Positions 49,765-58,101 of a DNA stretch of 61,153 bases are shown piece by piece. The position numbers and the translations under genes are program-made. The notes under the pieces were generated by a model. The model was not told where the DNA came from. It did no database searches and was given only the letters and a program-made list of their open reading frames with translations. How positions within the stretch are numbered: position 1 is the stretch's first letter; each line of letters opens with the position of its first letter. The stretch is from a virus. The DNA is taken from positions 1 to 61,153 of the IMG/VR virus record IMGVR_UViG_3300033553_000801; one strand, 5' to 3'.

Positions 49765-50064
49765 ATGAACATGACTTTGGCCCGTAAGGAATTCACCGTC
49801 GAGTCCGCGACGGGGTCGTGGGTCTATTCCGCATATCGCGAAGACGGCAAGCTTTTCCACCTGGCCCACCGGCCCGGCGCGACAGAGGATTTCGTCGATA
49901 TCGACTACACCTCCAGCCAGTTCATCCCGCTGGACGTGTTTCGGATGTTGGCCGACATGGGCTTTCCCGGCCGCCGCGACGCGCGTTGCGACCTGATACG
50001 GCCGCTGCGCGCGCAGGATGTGCGCATGATGCACGACCTCTGGAAGCTGCGGGGTGCGGCATGA
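49765..50064 (+). CDS. Small protein, unknown, first early gene
   Basis: 99 residues: KEFTVESATGSWVYSAYRED, FHLAHRPGATEDFVDIDYTS, FRMLADMGFPGRRDARCDLIR. GGGGG lies 7 nt before the ATG. A mixed alpha/beta protein without known motif. Overlaps the next ATG by 4 nt. Confidence 0.6.
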   Translation: MNMTLARKEFTVESATGSWVYSAYREDGKLFHLAHRPGATEDFVDIDYTSSQFIPLDVFRMLADMGFPGRRDARCDLIRPLRAQDVRMMHDLWKLRGAA

Positions 50065-50279
50065 GCAAGACCCGCACAAAGATCGAGGATCGACCGGTCA
50101 CCGCTCGCGGTCCCGTGTTCGTGGCTCGCATCGACGGGCTCGCGATGGATTTCATCGGTGAGACGAAGATGCAGGCGATCCGCAAGGCGCGGGAGTTTCA
50201 GGAAATCGAACCGGCGAAAGCGCGTCGGTTCATGGGTAAAGCCGCACCTCAGGAAAATGGAGTTGAAGATGGCGAATGA
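50061..50279 (+). CDS. Small basic protein, unknown
   Basis: 72 residues from ATG 50061 (ATGA overlap with the previous stop): KTRTKIEDRPVTARGPVFVARI, a basic C-terminus. No motif. Coupled early gene. Confidence 0.55.
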   Translation: MSKTRTKIEDRPVTARGPVFVARIDGLAMDFIGETKMQAIRKAREFQEIEPAKARRFMGKAAPQENGVEDGE

Positions 50280-50535
50280 ACGCGCGTGCTACGGCATCGT
50301 TTTGGAGGCGGCGACAGAAGGGCCGATCCTCATGGAGGCCGAAGGGCAGACGACAAGCAGGGAGCAGGCTGTGCGCCGCTTGCGTCAGATGATCGACGGT
50401 CGTCGCTGGTTTCGGGGCTGCGTTGTCCGCTTGATCTACGAGGAAGGCAATCGCGCAACCCTCGACGCCATGGCCGGCATGCAGTCCGGCCCACAGGACC
50501 GCGACGACCGCGAAGAAGGCTTCGGGTCTCTCTGA
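50269..50535 (+). CDS. Small protein, unknown
   Basis: 88 residues from ATG 50269; GGAG lies 6 nt upstream, making it better than ATG 50257. Text: ACYGIVLEAATEGPILMEAEG, VRRLRQMIDGRRWFRGCVVR. Overlaps the previous gene by 11 nt. No motif. Confidence 0.5.
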   Translation: MANERACYGIVLEAATEGPILMEAEGQTTSREQAVRRLRQMIDGRRWFRGCVVRLIYEEGNRATLDAMAGMQSGPQDRDDREEGFGSL

Positions 50536-50906
50536 TGCGACAGCCGACCAGCGAACACGACGCACAGGCATGGTGGCGCGCTGCTCTGCGCGACCCCAAG
50601 ACGCCGCGCCACGATGGCGATCCGAAGTGCGGCTTCTACCGCATGCGCAAGCGCAAGGGTGGGCCGTGGCTTCCGGTCGAAATCACCCTCGACCAGGATG
50701 TCGATTTTCGCACCGGTGAACTGGCGGCCGATGAGCGCGTCGTTGCTCTGGTCGAGGGCATCCCTGACGACGCGGCGCGCATCTGGACGTATCTGACGCC
50801 GATCACCCGCGAGGAATTCGAGCGGCTCTTTGCCGCGCGCGTCGCACAGACAGCCGAGGACCGCGACACCCTCCCAGACCTGACAGAAAGGGCGATATTG
50901 CCATGA
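50535..50906 (+). CDS. Small protein, unknown
   Basis: 123 residues from ATG 50535 (TGATG overlap with the previous stop): HDAQAWWRAALRDPKTPRHDGD, LPVEITLDQDVDFRTGELA, ARIWTYLTPITREEFERLF. A mixed alpha/beta phage-type protein; overlaps the next start by ATGA. Function unknown. Confidence 0.6.
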   Translation: MRQPTSEHDAQAWWRAALRDPKTPRHDGDPKCGFYRMRKRKGGPWLPVEITLDQDVDFRTGELAADERVVALVEGIPDDAARIWTYLTPITREEFERLFAARVAQTAEDRDTLPDLTERAILP

Positions 50907-51676
50907 ATGACGACATGATCGACACAGCCGAAGCGCCGGCCGCGGGGCCGGGGCACAACTTGCCCCCGCTCCCCACACCGGAAAGCGCCGAACCCTGGGG
51001 GCCGAAGGTGCAGGAATTCACCAATGCTGCGCGCGTATGGGCCGAGTTGAAGGTGATCGAGGACGACGAGAAGTCCGAAAAACTGGCCGATTTCATCACC
51101 GGCATTCGCGGCCTGCGCAAGAAAGTCGAGGATGCGCGGAAAGACGCGAAGAAGCCATGGGATGATGGCGCCGCCGCGGTGCAGGGCGCATTCAAGCCGA
51201 TGGTCGATCGTCTCGACGCGGCCGGCAAGCACCTCCAGAAGATGCAGAGCGACTATCTCGTGAAAAAGCAGGCCGAACTGGAGCGCCAGCAGGCCGAGGA
51301 ACGCAAGCGTGCCGAGGAATTGCGCCGCCAGACCGAAGAAGCCGCCAAGGCGACCGAGGACACCTTTGATCCCGACGCCGAGGCCGAAGCGGAGCGCCTC
51401 GCCAAGGAAGCGAAGGCCGCGGAAAAAGCGTCATCCAAACCTGCGCGCGCGCAGTCCAAGAGCGCCAGCGGCGCCGGGCGCACCATGTCGATGCGCACGA
51501 CGTGGGAACCCGAGATCACCAACATCCGCGCTGCCTTCATGGCCTTTCAGGATCATCCCGAAGTAGCGGAAACGCTCACCCGGCTGGCCGCGCAGCGCGC
51601 GCGCTCGGCTGAATTCGACCCGGAAACCGAGACGATCCCGGGTTTCACGCTCCACAAGCGCCAGTTCGCCATCTGA
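50903..51676 (+). CDS. Coiled-coil protein upstream of recT
   Basis: 257 residues: an N-terminal Pro/Ala-rich part, then a long charged coil with an Ala/Glu/Lys bias (AELERQQAEERKRAEELRRQ, EAEAERLAKEAKAAEKASSK) and a conserved-looking C-terminus (TWEPEITNIRAAFMAFQDHP, LHKRQFAI). The place directly before recT suggests a recombination accessory role; no nuclease motif is seen, so it is not a lambda-type exonuclease. Confidence 0.65.
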   Translation: MNDDMIDTAEAPAAGPGHNLPPLPTPESAEPWGPKVQEFTNAARVWAELKVIEDDEKSEKLADFITGIRGLRKKVEDARKDAKKPWDDGAAAVQGAFKPMVDRLDAAGKHLQKMQSDYLVKKQAELERQQAEERKRAEELRRQTEEAAKATEDTFDPDAEAEAERLAKEAKAAEKASSKPARAQSKSASGAGRTMSMRTTWEPEITNIRAAFMAFQDHPEVAETLTRLAAQRARSAEFDPETETIPGFTLHKRQFAI

Positions 51677-51708
51677 GGCGGCGGCAACACATCCAGCGAG
51701 GAAACGCC

Positions 51709-52911
51709 ATGAGTAATGCACTGACCACGAAACCCGCCGCCGGGGGTAATCCTCTTTCGAACATCCCCATGATGAACCCGGATACCTTCGACCACATGTA
51801 TCGCGTCGGCAAGATGATGGGCATGTCGCCGCTCTTTCCCGATCACCTGCGCCGGGGCGGCCAGGAAGCGGCGATCGCCAACGGCATGCTGGTCGTGAAT
51901 ATGGCCATGCGACTGAACGAAGATCCGCTGACGGTCGCGCAGCAAATCTACTTCGTCGGCGGCAAGCCCGGCTGGAACACGACCTACATGATTGCCCGCG
52001 CGAACCAGAGCGGTGTCTTTCAGGACCAGATTGATTGGGAAATCAGCGGCAAAGGCGGCGACAACCTGTCCGTGACCGCGTTTGCCACCCTCTCGGGTAC
52101 CGGGCGCAAGGTGTCGGTCAACTGCGACATGGCCATGGCCAAGGCCGAAGGCTGGACGAGCAACAAGAAGTACCAGACCATTCCTGAACAGATGCTGCGC
52201 TACCGCTCGGCCGCGTTCCTGATCCGGCTCTACGCGCCCGAGGTCATGATTGGCGTGCCCGCGGCGATCGAGGTCGAACTGGCGGAAAGCGAGTTTCGCG
52301 ACGTGACGCCGCCGCAGGAACAGCCCGCAGAACCCGAGCCCGAAAAGGAGCAACCCAAGACCACCAGCAAGCGCGGCGGCGGGGCCCGGAAGGCGCCGGC
52401 AAAGGACGCACAGAAGGCGCCGGATGAGTCGGAGGTGACCGACGCCGCGCCCGAAGACGGCGAGGACGCCGAATACAAGCGCCTCGAAAGCGCGGCCGAA
52501 GACGTGATCAACGACATCCGCGACGCGCCCAGCGTTGATTCTGCGCTGGAGTTCCATGCCGAGGTGCTGGCGCGCATGAAGAAGGTCGCGCCCGATCTGC
52601 ACGCTTGGATCACGAAGGAAGCCAAGACGGCGCGCGAAGCCGAGGCTGAAGGCGACGACGAGGGCGGCGCGCCCCAGCAGACCGGGCGCCCGAAGCAGGA
52701 TTACACACCGGATGAAAAGCCCGCCGACGATAGCTGGGCCAGGCAGATGGTGGCGACGATCAAGACCGATCTTGCCGACTGCGTGGGCGGCGAGGCCGTC
52801 GACGAGGTGCTCGACGTCTACGGCGCCGAGGTCTCGAAGATGAAGGACAAGTTCCCCGAACATCATGCCGAGGTGATGGAAAAGGTCGAGGAACGCCGCG
52901 ACGCCGGCTGA
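51709..52911 (+). CDS. recT: RecT-family single-strand annealing protein
   Basis: 400 residues. The core (residues 20-190) carries IPMMNPDTFDHMYRVGKMMG, SPLFPDHLRRGGQEAAIANG, IYFVGGKPGWNTTYMIARANQ, FATLSGTGRKVSVNCDMAM, TIPEQMLRYRSAAFLIR and PEVMIGVP, the RecT pattern. The last ~180 residues are an acidic Pro/Lys/Glu linker plus a helical domain (EDVINDIRDAPSVDSALEFHA, ADCVGGEAVDEVLDVYGAEV), longer than in many RecT proteins. It promotes homologous recombination or end repair. 33 nt after the preceding gene. Confidence 0.85.
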   Translation: MSNALTTKPAAGGNPLSNIPMMNPDTFDHMYRVGKMMGMSPLFPDHLRRGGQEAAIANGMLVVNMAMRLNEDPLTVAQQIYFVGGKPGWNTTYMIARANQSGVFQDQIDWEISGKGGDNLSVTAFATLSGTGRKVSVNCDMAMAKAEGWTSNKKYQTIPEQMLRYRSAAFLIRLYAPEVMIGVPAAIEVELAESEFRDVTPPQEQPAEPEPEKEQPKTTSKRGGGARKAPAKDAQKAPDESEVTDAAPEDGEDAEYKRLESAAEDVINDIRDAPSVDSALEFHAEVLARMKKVAPDLHAWITKEAKTAREAEAEGDDEGGAPQQTGRPKQDYTPDEKPADDSWARQMVATIKTDLADCVGGEAVDEVLDVYGAEVSKMKDKFPEHHAEVMEKVEERRDAG

Positions 52912-52916
52912 TCCGA

Positions 52917-52959
52917 CCTGCCGAACCGCGCGTCCCGGAATAATCGGGCGCGTGGCAGG
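52917..52959. other. Large stem-loop between recT and the GapR fusion
   Basis: CCTGCC (52917-52922) pairs with GGCAGG (52954-52959), with an inner GCGCG-t-CCCG / CGGG-CGCG stem. No T-run follows. GCGCGTCCCG is also repeated at 52928-52937 and 52988-52997. Perhaps an attenuator or processing element in the 113-bp gap, which has no other gene. Confidence 0.5.
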
Positions 52960-53024
52960 TGGGGCGCGTGCGAGACACCCCCCTCAAGCGCGTCCCGCCA
53001 CTCGATTGAAAACGGAGAGAGACA

Positions 53025-53708
53025 ATGCTGGACGAGAAGGACGATATCCGCTCTGCGCTGGAACAATGGGCCGCGCGCGGCGACTGCGGCGCATCGGCCA
53101 AGGCCATCGCCGCGCACCTGGCAGCCTTCGGCGAGTGCGATGGCAGCTACCCCGGGGACGTGGGCGACTTCGGGCGGTGCGAGGCGCTTCTCGATGCAGT
53201 GCCGCGCCTGCGCGAATATTTGCCTCTGATGGCCGAGGTTAACGCCTATTGGGCGGCGCTGGCCTCGCGCTGGGAGGAAATCCGCGCCGCCAAGGATCGG
53301 CAGGCGCTGATCGAGGAAATCGTGAAGCCCATCCAGCAAGCCGACCCCGGCCATATGCCGCTGGGCAAGGGTGCATCCCTGCGGGTCGGCGCCAACACCT
53401 TCCAAGGGACTACAGCAAAAGGAACGCGGGACATGATGAAACCCGACCCGGAATTCGATCAGGCGCGCGACAACGCCTACCGCGTAACGGCCGACGAGTT
53501 GCGCCAGTTCATCGAGCGGTTCGAGCGCCTTGATGCCGAAAAGAAGGACATCGCCGAACAGCAGAAAGAGGTGATGGCAGAGGCCAAGGGCCGTGGCTAC
53601 GACACCAAGGTGATGCGCAAGGTCATCGCGCTGCGCAAGCGCGACCGCGACGACATCGCCGAAGAAGAAGCGGTGCTGGAGATGTACCGCGAGGCGCTGG
53701 GGATCTGA
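53025..53708 (+). CDS. GapR (DUF2312) domain fused to a phage N-terminal domain
   Basis: 227 residues. The C-terminal ~80 (from about residue 145) are GapR: NAYRVTADELRQFIERFERL, EQQKEVMAEAKGRGYDTKVM, RKVIALRKRDRDD. GapR proteins of alphaproteobacteria bind overtwisted AT-rich DNA ahead of forks. The N-terminal half (RSALEQWAARGDCGASAKAIAAHL, GDFGRCEALLDAVPRLREYL) resembles a small stand-alone phage protein. Such a fusion is unusual. 'MEREEEKK' text is absent; the joint is a linker at residues 125-145. Confidence 0.75.
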   Translation: MLDEKDDIRSALEQWAARGDCGASAKAIAAHLAAFGECDGSYPGDVGDFGRCEALLDAVPRLREYLPLMAEVNAYWAALASRWEEIRAAKDRQALIEEIVKPIQQADPGHMPLGKGASLRVGANTFQGTTAKGTRDMMKPDPEFDQARDNAYRVTADELRQFIERFERLDAEKKDIAEQQKEVMAEAKGRGYDTKVMRKVIALRKRDRDDIAEEEAVLEMYREALGI

Positions 53709-53710
53709 TC

Positions 53711-53902
53711 ATGAAATCCAACGTCACCGATTACGACCTGATCGTGGTTCACAGCACCGACTTCGCCGTTCTGGTCAAGGACGACGAGGATGCCGATCCC
53801 GTCTGGCTACCGAAATCCCAGATCGAACTGGATCACGACGACACCGGCCCGTGCTGCGTCACGATTCCTGACTGGCTGGCAGAAGAAAGGGGGCTGGCAT
53901 GA
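53711..53902 (+). CDS. Small acidic protein, unknown
   Basis: 63 residues: DYDLIVVHSTDFAVLVKDDED, PDWLAEERGLA, 2 nt after the GapR gene. A beta-rich small protein with no motif; overlaps the next ATG by 4 nt. Confidence 0.55.
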   Translation: MKSNVTDYDLIVVHSTDFAVLVKDDEDADPVWLPKSQIELDHDDTGPCCVTIPDWLAEERGLA

Positions 53903-54063
53903 GCAGCATCGAGTTGATTGGATTTCTCGCTGAGATCACCCTTCGCGCTCTGAGCGTCGGGTTCGTATTCGCTGCATGTTGGCAGAACGTGCGCGGGCGT
54001 TCCGACTTGGCACAGACTTCATTGCTATGGGCCATCCTGTTTGGCGTTTGGGTGCAGTCATGA
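53899..54063 (+). CDS. Tiny membrane protein, unknown
   Basis: 54 residues from ATG 53899 (overlaps the previous stop by ATGA) to TGA 54061-54063. Hydrophobic segments LSVGFVFAACW and LLWAILFGVWVQS, with RGRSD between, suggest two short membrane spans. It overlaps the next ATG (54060) by 4 nt. Function unknown. Confidence 0.55.
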   Translation: MSSIELIGFLAEITLRALSVGFVFAACWQNVRGRSDLAQTSLLWAILFGVWVQS

Positions 54064-54296
54064 CCGATGTAATCGACAACGGCGGGCCGGCGTTTCCCGA
54101 CCCAAGAAGATCGGTATCTGATGGGGAAAGGGGCATGTCCCTGCGGGACTGGTTCGCGGGGCAAGCTTTGGTTTCCATGGGTGATCGTCGCTGGAATGGC
54201 GATCATTCCGAAACCGGCACCGAGAAGCAAGCGCGAGCGGCGTATCGGATCGCCGACGCCATGCTCGCGGCCCGCGAGAAAGGCGGTGCATCATGA
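54060..54296 (+). CDS. Small phage protein (MSLRDWFAGQA type), unknown
   Basis: 78 residues from ATG 54060: DNGGPAFPDPRRSV and RGMSLRDWFAGQALVSMG. This sequence is common in small temperate-phage proteins of unknown function. Overlaps neighbours by 4 nt on both sides. Confidence 0.65.
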   Translation: MTDVIDNGGPAFPDPRRSVSDGERGMSLRDWFAGQALVSMGDRRWNGDHSETGTEKQARAAYRIADAMLAAREKGGAS

Positions 54297-54619
54297 CCAA
54301 TGCAAAGCACACGCGCGAACCCTGGCAGGCCATTGGCCTTGCCATCTACACAGATCGCGGGACGCCTGGAATTGAAACATGGGTCGCGAACATAAAGCGC
54401 GGTCGGGCAGACAGTGTTGAAGTCGCCGATGCCCGCCGCATCGTCGCCTGCGTCAACGCCTGCAAAGGCATTCCAACCGATGCGCTGGAAAGCGGCGTGA
54501 TCAGGGATCTGTTGGAGGCGCTGGAAAACCTTGAAAACGACGATGGCAAGGCAATGCCACCGAGTGCATGGGCCTTGGTGCAAACCGCCATCGCCAAGGC
54601 GAAAGGCGGTGCATCATGA
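54293..54619 (+). CDS. Small phage protein, unknown
   Basis: 108 residues: TREPWQAIGLAIYTDRG, ADARRIVACVNACKGIPTDAL, the usual form of small phage proteins with a central NA-RRI-VACVNA pattern. Coupled to neighbours by 4-nt overlaps. No function known. Confidence 0.6.
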   Translation: MTNAKHTREPWQAIGLAIYTDRGTPGIETWVANIKRGRADSVEVADARRIVACVNACKGIPTDALESGVIRDLLEALENLENDDGKAMPPSAWALVQTAIAKAKGGAS

Positions 54620-55092
54620 GCGGGCAACACCCCTGCCCGGCGGGCGAATACACCTGGTGGGCGGCAGCGCACGAAGAAGGGCCTTTCAGCGACACGAACT
54701 GCACCAACAAGGACGAAGCAATCCGCGAAGCCGTCCACATCGGCGCCGTGCAGGAATTGCCGCCACATAAAGACGGTGACCCGTGGGAGTTCGGGGCCTA
54801 CATCGGGTGGGCGCGCCACAATCACGTTAACCTGAGCGGGTATTTCGACGCTGAGGACTGGATAGACCGCCTTGGCGATCACATGGAGGACGAGGACGGC
54901 CCGGACGAAAATGGCTGCAATCACCCTCTTGAGGACGTGAGCGGGGACGATGTCCGCGCGCTTGGCGAAGCTGTCCGCTCTGCAATCTGGCACTGGCAGA
55001 ACCGGCGCGCGATCAAGTGCAAATCGTACTGGCTCGACATGCCCTTCGGGTTGGAATGGGTGAGGGTCGAATATCCGGATGGTGCATCATGA
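54616..55092 (+). CDS. Small phage protein, unknown
   Basis: 158 residues from ATG 54616. Aromatic/acidic (TWWAAAHEEGPFSDTNCTNK, IGWARHNHVNLSGYFDAEDWID, EDVSGDDVRALGEAVRSAIW). Possibly binds nucleotide or DNA, but no motif is recognised. Confidence 0.6.
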   Translation: MSGQHPCPAGEYTWWAAAHEEGPFSDTNCTNKDEAIREAVHIGAVQELPPHKDGDPWEFGAYIGWARHNHVNLSGYFDAEDWIDRLGDHMEDEDGPDENGCNHPLEDVSGDDVRALGEAVRSAIWHWQNRRAIKCKSYWLDMPFGLEWVRVEYPDGAS

Positions 55093-55271
55093 TCGAAGCA
55101 CTCGGATACGCGGCAGTCCTGCTCGGCGGCGGATACCTCGCCTTCATGGCTGGCTTTGTCCTGGCGCTGTGGGTGGGGAGTTTCGCCCTGGAGGACGCCT
55201 TGCCCGCACTGTCGGCGGGCGGTGCCGCGCTGGTGCTGTGGGTGATCGCGTTCATGTGGTGGATCGTATGA
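55089..55271 (+). CDS. Small two-TM membrane protein
   Basis: 60 residues from ATG 55089 (ATGA overlap). Two strongly hydrophobic spans (EALGYAAVLLGGGYLAFMAG, ALSAGGAALVLWVIAFMWWI). Early membrane proteins of this size may affect superinfection or host physiology; no evidence here for either. Confidence 0.6.
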   Translation: MIEALGYAAVLLGGGYLAFMAGFVLALWVGSFALEDALPALSAGGAALVLWVIAFMWWIV

Positions 55272-55654
55272 GCAACACGTCCGAAATCGGCGCCCACCCC
55301 TCGCTTCACGCTCGCAGGATCGCACAAGCGATAGCTTCCGCACGGATCAATCTGACCAGCGAGGCGACGGCCCATCGTGATGTTCTGGCAGTGATCGAAG
55401 CGGCCGACATGGAGTGCCAGACCGAAGCTCGCCTGAGTGCATCAGAACGCATCGACATTCTGTGTGGGAGCGTTGGTGTGGAAGTGAAGGTTGGGCATCC
55501 CCGCCGGGCAATATGGAAGCAGCTGCGCCGCTATGCCGCGCTGCCGGAAATATCCGCGCTGGTCCTGGCGACCGGAACTCCATGGCCGGCGAGCATCAAG
55601 GATGTGGATGGCGTGCCCCTTTTCGTCGCAGACCTTTCGAGGGGGTGGCTATGA
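55268..55654 (+). CDS. PD-(D/E)XK mini-nuclease (VRR-like)
   Basis: 128 residues from ATG 55268 (ATGA overlap). RIDILCGSVGVEVKVG contains the nuclease triad D63, E72, K74, followed by a helix (AIWKQLRRYAALPEISALVL) and a late beta-strand. It resembles compact restriction-fold or VRR-NUC nucleases. It is directly coupled to the helicase at 55651, so the two may act as a nuclease-helicase pair. Confidence 0.65.
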   Translation: MSNTSEIGAHPSLHARRIAQAIASARINLTSEATAHRDVLAVIEAADMECQTEARLSASERIDILCGSVGVEVKVGHPRRAIWKQLRRYAALPEISALVLATGTPWPASIKDVDGVPLFVADLSRGWL

Positions 55655-57330
55655 ACGGCCAACTGCAATTTGCCGGGGACCGGATCGAACCGGGCTGGGT
55701 CGTATCGAATTTGAAGCCCCATGTGTCCATGAGGTTCAAGGACGTATTCAAGGGCATCCCCTTCGGATCGGTTCCGCCGTTCTTCTTGCGCGACCGCCCG
55801 TCCATCGCGGCCGATCTCGACTGGTTCATGCAGAGATACCCGTTGAGCATGGACCGGGAAAGCGAAGGGTGGTTGTCGGTTCAGTTGAAAGCCTATCGCG
55901 ACGCCCAGGCGCGGATCGAAGAAATACACTCTACGGAATACACGCCACCAGTGTTGACCGGGTTTCGTGACGGCGAAGAACCTATGACCTATCAGCGTCG
56001 TGCGGCCGATCTGTTGCGAACGACGGGCCGCTTGCTGCTGCTCGACGATGTGGGCTTGGGCAAGACGGTTTCTGCACTGGCCGCGATCTCGGACGGATGG
56101 GGGCTTCCCGCGGCTGTCGTCGTCCAGCCCCACCTGTCCACGCAATGGGTGGTCCAATACATTGAGCGGTTCACGCATCTGCGAGCGGTTGAAATCAAGG
56201 ACCGCAACGCACGTCAGGTGCAAGTCGCAGATATCTATGTGTTCCGGTACTCAAACATCGCGGCCTGGGTCGACATGATCGAGCCCATGGGTGTTCGCAC
56301 CGTGATCTTCGACGAGATTCAGGAATTGCGCCACGGGCAAGCGACGGAAAAGGGTCGCGCCGCGGCATCCATATGTTCGGTTGTGGAAAACCGCCTCGGG
56401 CTCACTGCCACGCCGATCTACAACTATGGGTCCGAGATATTCAATGTGGTCGAGTACATTGCGCCCGGCGCGCTTGGCACTTGGGGAGAATTCCTCACCA
56501 ACTGGTGCACGTCGCACGGCACCCACTGGATCGTGAAAGAACCCGAGGCGCTGGGCGCATTCCTGCAAGAGGAAGGGGTCACGCTGCGCCGCACCAACGA
56601 GGACGCGGAGGTCGCATCCGTGTTGCCGGGGCTATCCAAGACCGTGATCGAGGTCGATTGGGATGATGGTGCGGTGCAGTCCGACCGCGATCTGCAAGAA
56701 AAGCTGGCCCTGCAAGTCCTGAGCGGATCGTTTCACAACCGGGGTGTCGCGGCCCGCGAACTCAACATGATGCTGCGCCACGAAACTGGCGTCGCAAAGG
56801 CGCGCGCGGTAGCCGCTTACATCCGAACGCTGGTTGAGGGTGGTGAGCCGGTTCTGGTCGGAGCCTGGCATCGCGAGGTCTACGATATCCTGTTGGATCG
56901 CTTGGCTGACCTTCGGCCCGCCATGTTCACGGGCTCGGAAAGCGCAGCAGCCAAGCGGCGAGCCCGCCAAGCGTTCATCGACGGCGACACGAATATAATG
57001 CTCATGTCCCTGCGATCCGGCGCCGGGATCGACGGGCTTCAATCGCGGGCTTCGCATGTGGTTTACGCCGAGCTGGACTGGTCGCCGCAGGTCCACGTCC
57101 AGTTCACCGGGCGCCTGCATCGCCATGGTCAGGAGCGCCCGGTAATCGCGCATTTCCTGCATGTGAACGGCGGCTCTGATCCAGCGATCATGTCCACGCT
57201 CGGCCTCAAGGCGTCGCAAAGCCACGGCATCCTTAACCCCTACGGTGGCCAGGGCGACGCGACACCAGTGGATGAAAGCCGGATCAGGCAGTTGGCCAAA
57301 TCCATCCTGGAGCAGGAGGCGCGCTCATGA
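55651..57330 (+). CDS. SNF2-like (SF2) DNA helicase/ATPase
   Basis: 559 residues from ATG 55651. Residues 10-125 form an N-terminal part; then Q-like motif YQRRAADLL, Walker A LDDVGLGKT (about residue 135), DEIQEL (about 219), TATPIYN (about 252), and a C-terminal half with HETGVAKARAV, LMSLRSGAGIDGLQSR and TGRLHRHGQ (about 490). This is the SNF2/RapA-like order. It may remodel or unwind DNA in replication/recombination. Confidence 0.82.
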   Translation: MNGQLQFAGDRIEPGWVVSNLKPHVSMRFKDVFKGIPFGSVPPFFLRDRPSIAADLDWFMQRYPLSMDRESEGWLSVQLKAYRDAQARIEEIHSTEYTPPVLTGFRDGEEPMTYQRRAADLLRTTGRLLLLDDVGLGKTVSALAAISDGWGLPAAVVVQPHLSTQWVVQYIERFTHLRAVEIKDRNARQVQVADIYVFRYSNIAAWVDMIEPMGVRTVIFDEIQELRHGQATEKGRAAASICSVVENRLGLTATPIYNYGSEIFNVVEYIAPGALGTWGEFLTNWCTSHGTHWIVKEPEALGAFLQEEGVTLRRTNEDAEVASVLPGLSKTVIEVDWDDGAVQSDRDLQEKLALQVLSGSFHNRGVAARELNMMLRHETGVAKARAVAAYIRTLVEGGEPVLVGAWHREVYDILLDRLADLRPAMFTGSESAAAKRRARQAFIDGDTNIMLMSLRSGAGIDGLQSRASHVVYAELDWSPQVHVQFTGRLHRHGQERPVIAHFLHVNGGSDPAIMSTLGLKASQSHGILNPYGGQGDATPVDESRIRQLAKSILEQEARS

Positions 57331-57578
57331 GCCAAGACCATGACCCCATCCATGCCGAGAACCTCGACGCGCCCGCGCCTGCGTCGCTGGGCAAGCTGTC
57401 GATCGAGGGCGACATGGGCGTGATCCGCATCCCGCTGTCCGAGATCCACGCCCTGCGCGTCGCGCTCCAGCCGTGCCCGTGCCGGGCCACAAAATCAACG
57501 TCCACGTCCGAACTGCGCCAGCGCCTGGAAGTGGCGCTCGCCAAGCTGCAATCGAAATCAGGAGCGAGGAACTCATGA
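57327..57578 (+). CDS. Small protein, unknown
   Basis: 83 residues: GKLSIEGDMGVIRIPLSEIHA, then CPCRATKSTS and a helical end. Overlaps neighbours by 4 nt. No motif. Confidence 0.5.
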   Translation: MSQDHDPIHAENLDAPAPASLGKLSIEGDMGVIRIPLSEIHALRVALQPCPCRATKSTSTSELRQRLEVALAKLQSKSGARNS

Positions 57579-57841
57579 GCAATCACTTGTCCGCCGCTGA
57601 TCGTCATCTGATCGAGAACTACATCGCGCGCAATGGCGTGACCGAATGCCCGCGCGGCGCATCTGGCGAGATACCGGAATATGTCTGGAAGCCGTCGCGC
57701 AGTGGCGAAGGCGGCGCGCTGGTCGTGTTGGACGGTCAAGGCGCCTTCGGCAAGGAGCGCATCAACGCGCGCACCCGCGGCATGATCTCCGAACAGGCCC
57801 GGCAGCGGCGCGTGATGAGGGCCGAGGGGCGGCTGCCATGA
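57575..57841 (+). CDS. Small basic protein, unknown
   Basis: 88 residues from ATG 57575: AADRHLIENYIARNGVTECPRG, ERINARTRGMISEQARQRR, with a basic C-terminus. Possible nucleic-acid binder by composition only. Confidence 0.5.
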   Translation: MSNHLSAADRHLIENYIARNGVTECPRGASGEIPEYVWKPSRSGEGGALVVLDGQGAFGKERINARTRGMISEQARQRRVMRAEGRLP

Positions 57842-58101
57842 CCCCCTACTACTCCGAACGCCAAGCCTGGCACGGAGCCTGGCGCCCGCAGGTCACCGAC
57901 GGCCCGCCGCCTGAGCGCACCGCGGACGGCCGGCGCCACACCCTGCGCCGCGTCCAGCCGCTGCCCGTGGAACTGCGCGGCTTGCCGCTGTCCGAAGTCG
58001 CCTGCGAGATCGACGCCCACGAAGCCCACGCGGCGCGGCTCGCTGTTGAGGCGGAGACCGAAGCGGATGGTTTCGTGACCGTGTGGCCGGAGGGGCTGTG
58101 A
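57838..58101 (+). CDS. Small protein, unknown
   Basis: 87 residues from ATG 57838: YSERQAWHGAWRPQVTDG, LRGLPLSEVACEIDAHEAHAA. No motif; coupled at both ends. Confidence 0.5.
   Translation: MTPYYSERQAWHGAWRPQVTDGPPPERTADGRRHTLRRVQPLPVELRGLPLSEVACEIDAHEAHAARLAVEAETEADGFVTVWPEGL

Noticed and set aside
50903-51676. Lambda-type exonuclease partner of RecT
   Set aside because: The upstream protein is a coiled coil without nuclease motifs.
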